Shown in pieces: positions 58,998 through 64,000 of a stretch of 64,000 bases of DNA. The DNA comes from Siphonodentalium dalli (taxonomy: Eukaryota > Mollusca > Scaphopoda > Gadilida > Siphonodentaliidae): positions 168,010,394-168,074,393 of the forward strand of contig CP136069.1 of NCBI GenBank assembly GCA_032622095.1, read 5' to 3'. Under the pieces are notes generated by a model. It was given only the letters and a program-made list of their open reading frames with translations, had not been told where the DNA came from and ran no database searches. The position numbers and the translations under genes are program-made. The number at the start of each line of letters is the position of its first letter. Position 1 is the stretch's first letter.

Positions 58998-59042
58998 ACA
59001 TGCTTTTTATTTAAAAAGCACATGCTTTTTATTTAAAAAGCA
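58998..59042. repeat. Two tandem 22-bp near-palindromes
   Basis: ACATGCTTTTTATTTAAAAAGC occurs twice in succession; each contains TGCTTTTT facing AAAAAGCA. It could form paired short hairpins. Confidence 0.7.
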
Positions 59043-60072
59043 CAATTTCTCTCATTAATTATGAAATGAAACCAATTCACGCGCTCGCTAGTATCAAAAA
59101 TAAAGAAAGAACTGTCCTGCTTTTCCGGTCATGCGCAGTATGCGAGATGAGGAAGGGTGGTATGACATCGGATCAAACTGCAGCTGATCCGATGGCCAGG
59201 AAATGATCGCTATACAATAGCGGTATTGGGGAAAGATAAACGATAGTCATATAATAAAACATAGGAACAACTGAAAAGAAAATGCGACTTATATAATTTC
59301 TGAACTATTTAAAAAATGAAGGCCTGGTCGTTAACGAGTCAGAACTATTCAATCTGTTTTGGTGGGAAAATATATAATGTACATATAGTAACATTGTTAT
59401 TTGTATTTTCGCGATTTGACATACAGTACATGTATGCGTTTCCGTATTTTTGGAGAGTGTCAGCTCAAGCAGTGAGCGGTACTCGCTCGGTTAAACTCTG
59501 GCTAGAGATGTTCCCCTTTATACCTGTTTTAACGCACCAACCAAACTGCATCCTATTTATACTCCGGGAATGTTTAAGATGTTCCATCTTCGGTGATAAA
59601 TATTGTATTTAATGTATTTTTCAAGGTATTCCACATTGCATAAGAGAGTTATTAAACCGTTATGACCGACATCGACTGCCGTAGTAAGTTTTCACACATA
59701 ATCACCATCGCCGTGTCAACAAAGGGCAACACTTTATCAGAAAACAAGCGACGGTTTTGATTTGGTTGATGGTGGCCGGACAATATGGTGGCCTAATTTC
59801 GATGCGCAAATTAGCGCTTCTAGTTCACTATCGAAAAACAGCCAGTTTGAGAGTATAATATATAGCTGAATACGGCTAGATTAGCTGAATACAGCTATTG
59901 TAGCTGTATTCTCACATTTGCCAGACCTGACTACAGCAGATAGATAAATCCAATTTCTCACTCACAAAAAAAATCCATTTCCACATTAATTCACCAATTT
60001 AAATTATTCAGATATGATGTACAAATCAAATAAACATGATGTCATCCTTAATATAGTCCACCTTTAATAATA

Positions 60073-60854
60073 AGGCCAAAATAAAATGAATGCGTGTTTC
60101 CCGTAACCCGACCCCAAGTTAATTTTATTTGTTTTAAATAAAAAAAATTAATCTATGAACCGACCAACCACCCTGATATTAACCAAACTATTTACACGTG
60201 CTTCCATTTTATCTGATTCACCTCGCGAGATAAATGATATCTTTGATATATTTATATATTTTTCGCAAAGCCACATCGTCACTCTCCAAACAGTTCTAGT
60301 CAAATTACGACCGGACTCAATAACAGAAAAATACAGGTTATCGCTCCTCTTCGTTGACTAAAAGCATGTGCTTGTGTTGATATGGGGTACCGGTATACCA
60401 TATTGTTGAGTGTACTGGTATTTGAGCAAAAAAGCTGTAGCCGGCTGTTACTTATAAGACATGCGCAGTAGGAAGCTACTGCAGCCAGGGAAATGAATGG
60501 CGACTATCACTAGTCTATGGCTGCTCCCTGGGGACACATACATTGTAATTTTCATTCCCATTTTGTTGACATCAAACTAGATATTTTATATCTGTGATAT
60601 ATTTCCTGTTTGGTGGATAATTAAACATATTATCGTAAAAATATATAAAATTATATATTGTTTGCATACATGTATACCGGTTTTATCACCAATTTGTTGG
60701 TTGATCGGGTCATTGTATGGAGTTTGATTGTGGTTAGGCGTGGCCCACATGAGACCATGAAAAAATAAAATAAAAAAAATATGAAAAGCCTAACGCCCGC
60801 CCCTATTTTTTTGTGGCATGTTATGGGAAACATACATTCATTTTGTTTTGGCCT
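60073..60854 (-). mobile_element. ~780-bp TIR element, uninterrupted copy
   Basis: Ends AGGCCAAAATAAAATGAATG and the complement of CATTCATTTTGTTTTGGCCT. It lies in reverse orientation relative to 54370-56343 and lacks the HINE-like insertion, so it provides that insertion's empty site (an A8 run at 60140-60147). The two copies have diverged considerably, so the family is old. No target duplication is clear and no transposase is encoded. Confidence 0.8.
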
Positions 60855-61026
60855 AACGTATCGTGTGTATTAGGTGAAGTTCATTCTTCAGTTATCTTCA
60901 CCTTTAGCATTCCCGGTGTACTCGCTCCCCGACTTCGGAACACATTCAGCTCCCTGATTCCTAGAGATATATACAAGTTTCGCGTTGTAGTTTCTCTTTG
61001 TAAAACAGATTTGTCAATCTCACATG

Positions 61027-61746
61027 TGTGCCAATACGGGTACATATAACTCTTAAGGCTATCAGAACTGTTTGATTATTTATATATAACAAAGTCAATA
61101 ATGTTCAATCATCGGCATCTGGGTTTCTCTTCCTGTCGTCTGCTTGGTTTCGGGTCTTCTTCCGTCTTCATAGGTTGGGTGTGTCTGCTTGTCTTCTACT
61201 CGGTTTGAGTTCCGGTCGAGTTCGTCTTCCTGTCGTCTGCTCTTCTTCCTCCGTCGGCACATAATGTTTACCTTGTATTCTCGTCCATTGCTCCACACTG
61301 CTCTTCCACGCGTCCGAGAATTCGTTGTTACTATAGGGTAGCTGGTTAGAACTGTCTTCTCATGTTGGCTTGCTTCTTTCTAAAATACCCAGTGTCTGCT
61401 AATGACGGCCATGTGTATTTTCACGGCGCGTCGGTTCATCGTACTTAGGGTAATTGAGTTATCGTCATCTCCCCATGGGTCCTATTAACTCTCCTGGTTT
61501 CAGTAGCTTTCTAGGCGATACATCTGGTCTTGCTAATCCTCAAGACCGTGTTCTGTTTACTCCACAAATCATTTCCCTATGTTATTGCATGGACGCTCGC
61601 TAATTCGATTTGGTGCTCAGTACTTTTGTGATCTAGATGTGGTCAACAGCGACGCTGATATGTGTGGTAATCGAGCGCCCCTCTGACAGAGATTTCCTAT
61701 CTTCTTCCCGGGTTGAAAGTTATGTCCCTGTGGTTGTCTTGGCACA
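61027..61746 (-). mobile_element. Candidate 3' LTR (720 bp) of the Ty3/Gypsy-like element
   Basis: Reading the minus strand, the candidate starts TGTGCCAAGAC directly after a purine-rich tract and ends TATTGGCACA: an 8-bp terminal inverted repeat, TGTGCCAA/TTGGCACA, with the canonical TG...CA ends. A TATA-like TTATATATAAATAA lies near its end (about 61077-61092), which would leave an unusually short R-U5; the true boundary may differ. Its 5' partner would lie outside the window, so identity between LTRs and the target duplication cannot be tested. The minus frame 61095-61298 lies inside it and is not called. Confidence 0.45.
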
Positions 61747-61763
61747 TTACTCCTTCACTTTTT
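61747..61763 (-). other. Candidate polypurine tract
   Basis: AAAAAGTGAAGGAGTAA on the minus strand immediately upstream of the TGTGCCAA start of the candidate LTR. Such a tract primes plus-strand DNA synthesis in LTR retroelements. Position and composition fit; it is short and ends in TAA. Confidence 0.45.
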
Positions 61764-61959
61764 CGATTTAAAGTTGATCTTGAAATCGCAAGTCCAATTC
61801 GTCGCTGCGCAGCAGGTCGATGATTCGTCGAAGTGTTTCGCAACAGCGGCATCGGCGATGGATAGCTGGTTCGATGTCGGTCGTCTCCGTGTAGATCGGG
61901 TCGTCTGGGCGTCTCTCAGACAACTCCGACCCACTGGCTGTGACTCTTTCGGTGTAAAA

Positions 61960-62088
61960 CTATGATTGAAATTTCATGGCGTCGTCATTTTCGTCATCAT
62001 CGGACGTCGAGGTATTTTCGTCCTCAATGTCCGAGTATGGGGTAGGTTCTGACAACTGGTCGACCCTTGTTCCACCGCCATGGTCAGC
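61960..62088 (-). CDS. Possible terminal exon encoding an acidic tail
   Basis: A minus-strand frame opens right at an acceptor-like TTACAG (62094-62089) and runs 42 codons to a TAG at 61962-61960. The product is markedly acidic, with DIEDEN and SDDDENDD stretches. In phase 0 it would join a donor-like CAT|GTATAT at 62580 in the ORF upstream, across a 492-bp intron. The acceptor has little pyrimidine tract, so splicing is hypothetical. If real, it would be the cytoplasmic end of the small membrane protein encoded just upstream. Confidence 0.3.
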   Translation of the reverse strand, partial: ADHGGGTRVDQLSEPTPYSDIEDENTSTSDDDENDDAMKFQS

Positions 62089-62436
62089 CTGTAATACTCA
62101 AACGGATATTTGTGTGAGGTTTGAGAACAAATGACACAGTCAGAATACACAATGGTTAATTTTCCAATTTATCGGTATCGCTTGAGGGTCGTCAGATCGG
62201 CCCAATACGAAAATGGAATTTACAACTAATTATATAGATGGATTTGTTGACGAACAGTTTAAACACCAGATAAGTCGGGGTGATTGATTTCAATTATCAA
62301 AACGTATGACTGAATGTCGGGATTTATAGTCCCTATTCAACGCTTGCTATAATCATTCTGATGATTATACAACTATAATACCCTGGACATCGTTATGCAA
62401 CAATTAATATTTGAAATATATGAAATGCATAAATGT

Positions 62437-62841
62437 CTATATACATGCAAATGATTCTGATATCCGCGCAACAATAATTACGAAGGAAATTCGGAATACA
62501 TTAATATACGATACATAATTAATACTAATCCAAATCCGCCACAGATGTGGGCAGCCTCTGACGGCTATAATTGGATATACATGTAGGCGTTCCTGAGTGT
62601 TGTCCCGGAATAGCGCAGACGGCTTTGGTGCATCCGTCTCCATTGCTTCGTCGATGGGTTCTTTGAACACGGCATTCGGGATATCCTCAGGTCGCTGGTC
62701 TAACTGCTTACTATACATAATGGCTAACCTTGGCAACTGATGTTTAACAAATTTCCACCAGAATCGGTGGGTCAAGATAATGAAAATTACTACTGTAACT
62801 ACGTTACTAGGGCAAAATACTACCATGGCCATCTCTACCAT
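62437..62841 (-). CDS. Small ORF with N-terminal membrane anchor downstream of pol
   Basis: The 134-codon frame starts in good Kozak context (the third in-frame ATG is preceded by GCC and followed by G); a TGA lies immediately upstream of the first ATG. Residues about 5-24 form a hydrophobic segment (VVFCPS then a valine/isoleucine run), followed by an aromatic/basic boundary (HRFWWKFVKH) and a hydrophilic region with PEDIP and EAMETD. After about residue 87 the translation looks intron-like. Its place between a Ty3/Gypsy-type pol end and the LTR is where a third ORF (env-like or accessory) sits in some elements. It is far too short for a full envelope gene and I recognise no homologue; a decayed remnant or unrelated ORF is equally possible. 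Confidence 0.35.
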   Translation of the reverse strand: MVEMAMVVFCPSNVVTVVIFIILTHRFWWKFVKHQLPRLAIMYSKQLDQRPEDIPNAVFKEPIDEAMETDAPKPSALFRDNTQERLHVYPIIAVRGCPHLWRIWISINYVSYINVFRISFVIIVARISESFACI

Positions 62842-63208
62842 TCATTGGGGTAATACTTTTTTGTTCACTAAGTCAGTCGTGAGCATATTTTCGATCGTGT
62901 TTATTTGAGCGGGGTGCGCTTAAACGCAGTAACCCTAAGGGTGGCGGCGTGCACGTCGGCGCGGTGCTCGTTATCTCTCGGCGCGTGATTGTAAAGTTCA
63001 AAGCTTTATTTATTAAATCGCCATGCGCACGTGCCGGGTTTCATGGGGCGCGCGACCTGTCATTGATCCGAACATGACTATTTATTCGCGATTCGGTCTG
63101 GGGCGTCGGGCTAACTATTTTCAACATTTACGAAGCCAGGTTAGACTCATCAGTCATCAATAAGACAGTTAAAAGTGGGGTCTCATTTATTCTGTAATGG
63201 ACCCCAGG
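62842..63208. other. Gap between pol end and the downstream ORF
   Basis: Stops occur in all minus frames. Contains GC-rich stretches (GCGCGCGACCTG, CACGTGCCGG) and, on the minus strand, AATAAATAAAGC near 63010. No ORF is supported. Confidence 0.4.
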
Positions 63209-64000
63209 TCACTGTTTCGAGCACTCTATTATTATCGCTGATAGCAGGGCTTGAAACGACGGTTTGCCTATTAAGTTGCTGCTCGCTCCATTCATGAGCT
63301 GCTTACACTTGCGAGGGGCCGGTACGGGCCTACATTCACGAGGGTTTTGTTCAATGGCGGCCACTTCCATTAATTCATCCTCTGAGCCGTCATCACTCGT
63401 AAACATCTTTGTTACTTTGCGCCCGTGTCGACGAGGCGCTGGAGCGCGTCGTGCCTTGGCACTCGGCTCTGGTCTCTCGTCCATGGACGAGTCAGGGTTT
63501 TGTAGCGGCTCTGAGCGCGCGAGTCGCGTTTTCCTACGCTGTAAGCGCATCTTAAGCTCGCTTAAAGGGACATCTTCGTCATCGGAGTCCGAACATTGTC
63601 TCCGATATCGAGCGATTACATCATCTGGTAATGGTTCTGTTTCATCGCCAGAAGACCCACCCACAGGGTTAGGGGCAGGAACGTCGCTATCTTCGTCTTC
63701 GGGGGGAACAACATACGTTTGAGCACGCTTGTTGTTGTCAGTTTTGGGGATTTCCCATTCAAGGTTGGCTTTTCGCATGTGTTCAGCGTGGGATTGTGTG
63801 ACTTTCCCAGTTAATTGATTCCTTAACTCGAAAGTAACGGGCGTTATTTGCTTGGTTATGCGGAAGTAGGGTTTCCATTTGCTTTCAAGTTTGCTTTTTC
63901 GTAAATGATTCTTCACATAGACGGCCTCGCCAATCTCGAATTTGGTGTCTGTGGCCTTTTTGTTAAATTTCGCTGCTTGTTGGCGTTTCGCCTGTTTCAC
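63209..64000 (-). CDS. pol: C-terminal end of a Ty3/Gypsy-like Pol polyprotein (integrase), partial
   Basis: The frame is open to the window edge (263 codons visible), so the reverse transcriptase, RNase H and catalytic integrase core must lie beyond 64000. Residues about 1-85 show the arrangement typical of the integrase C-terminal, nucleic-acid-binding region of Ty3/Gypsy elements: a lysine-rich start, KFEIGEAVYVKN, then SKWKPYFRI and PVTFELRNQL, and SHAEHMRKA. Beyond it is a ~175-residue low-complexity extension, alternately acidic (EDEDSD, DSDDED) and proline/arginine-rich (PAPRR, PVPAPRK), probably disordered; this tail is longer than usual. The plus-strand frame 63264-63722 is its shadow. 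The absence of internal stops suggests a fairly young copy. Lineage beyond Ty3/Gypsy cannot be set from this part. Confidence 0.75.
   Translation of the reverse strand: MKQAKRQQAAKFNKKATDTKFEIGEAVYVKNHLRKSKLESKWKPYFRITKQITPVTFELRNQLTGKVTQSHAEHMRKANLEWEIPKTDNNKRAQTYVVPPEDEDSDVPAPNPVGGSSGDETEPLPDDVIARYRRQCSDSDDEDVPLSELKMRLQRRKTRLARSEPLQNPDSSMDERPEPSAKARRAPAPRRHGRKVTKMFTSDDGSEDELMEVAAIEQNPRECRPVPAPRKCKQLMNGASSNLIGKPSFQALLSAIIIECSKQ

Larger units (their letters stand above)
58400..59929. mobile_element. 1530-bp long-TIR nonautonomous DNA transposon, ACTAC target duplication
   Basis: The left end CAGGTCTGGCAAATGTGAG and right end CTCACATTTGCCAGACCTG are exact complements. The TIRs extend about 230-270 bp inward with moderate divergence (ACTCTCAAACCGGCTGTTTT against its complement, GCGCAAATTAG, ACTTACTACGGC). 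ACTAC flanks both sides exactly (58395-58399 and 59930-59934). The ~1-kb interior has no transposase; the 98-codon frame at 59316-59612 has no recognised domain. CAGG ends with a 5-bp duplication fit no single superfamily cleanly; some hAT groups make 5-bp duplications. Confidence 0.85.

Noticed and set aside
54370-60854. A single 6.5-kb inverted repeat
   Set aside because: The two similar segments each have their own complete inverted termini, so they are two copies of one ~780-bp element in opposite orientation, with unrelated DNA between.
63264-63722. 152-codon plus-strand ORF
   Set aside because: Antisense shadow of the Pol C-terminal tail; serine-rich translation results from the acidic codons of the other strand.

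Overview
Kind of DNA. The window looks like animal, non-bacterial DNA. I recognise no complete host gene. It is AT-rich and full of TACATGTA-type words, and phrases such as GGAGATAACTCT and GCCATAACTC recur throughout. These, together with Helentron-like elements carrying ~160-bp core repeats, point to a marine lophotrochozoan, most likely a bivalve mollusc (inference). Essentially everything I can support is repeat or mobile DNA, and all comparisons were made by eye.

Layout. 1-2757: diverged ~0.6-0.86-kb modules in a ~1.48-kb higher-order repeat, ending in a perfect hairpin. 2831-21141: a 13-unit tandem array (11 near-identical units of 1403 bp, a 74-bp partial, then two units of 1402 bp from a second subfamily). 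Every unit begins with the same kind of hairpin and ends in an (AAT)n tract. 21142-23142: two identical ~0.2-kb modules flanking a diverged relative of the array unit. 23139-23670: 5'-truncated 3' end of a LINE on the minus strand.

23946-38093: a 14.15-kb near-perfect palindrome with two ~7.05-kb arms and a 56-bp GC-rich spacer. Its ends are exactly inverted (TGATGATACC...GGTATCATCA) and are directly flanked on both sides by TATAAT. This is the most unusual object in the window. 38094-44600: sparse sequence with a small foldback element, a promoter-like block (two CREs, E-box, ETS, NRF1-like), a TA-inserting MITE, a TIR element with AAGTCGGCC repeats and a tRNA-like SINE.

44618-50570: a Helentron/HINE-like element built of ~160-bp monomers. 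It is interrupted by a hAT-like MITE and three copies of the TA-inserting MITE; the intact neighbouring monomers act as empty sites and reveal the target duplications. 50570-60854: more minisatellites and foldback elements, a second copy of the promoter block with a good splice donor, a second HINE-like copy inside a ~780-bp TIR element (whose uninterrupted twin lies at 60073-60854), and a 1.53-kb long-TIR element with a 5-bp target duplication. 61027-64000: the 3' part of a Ty3/Gypsy-like LTR retrotransposon on the minus strand (end of integrase, a small membrane-anchor ORF with a possible spliced acidic tail, polypurine tract, 720-bp candidate LTR).

How it fits together. The window reads as layered insertions: satellite-like rolling-circle-type elements, later hit by cut-and-paste MITEs, with local duplications copying insertions. 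The strongest claims rest on internal evidence visible here: empty sites, direct flanking repeats and hairpins whose two arms change together.
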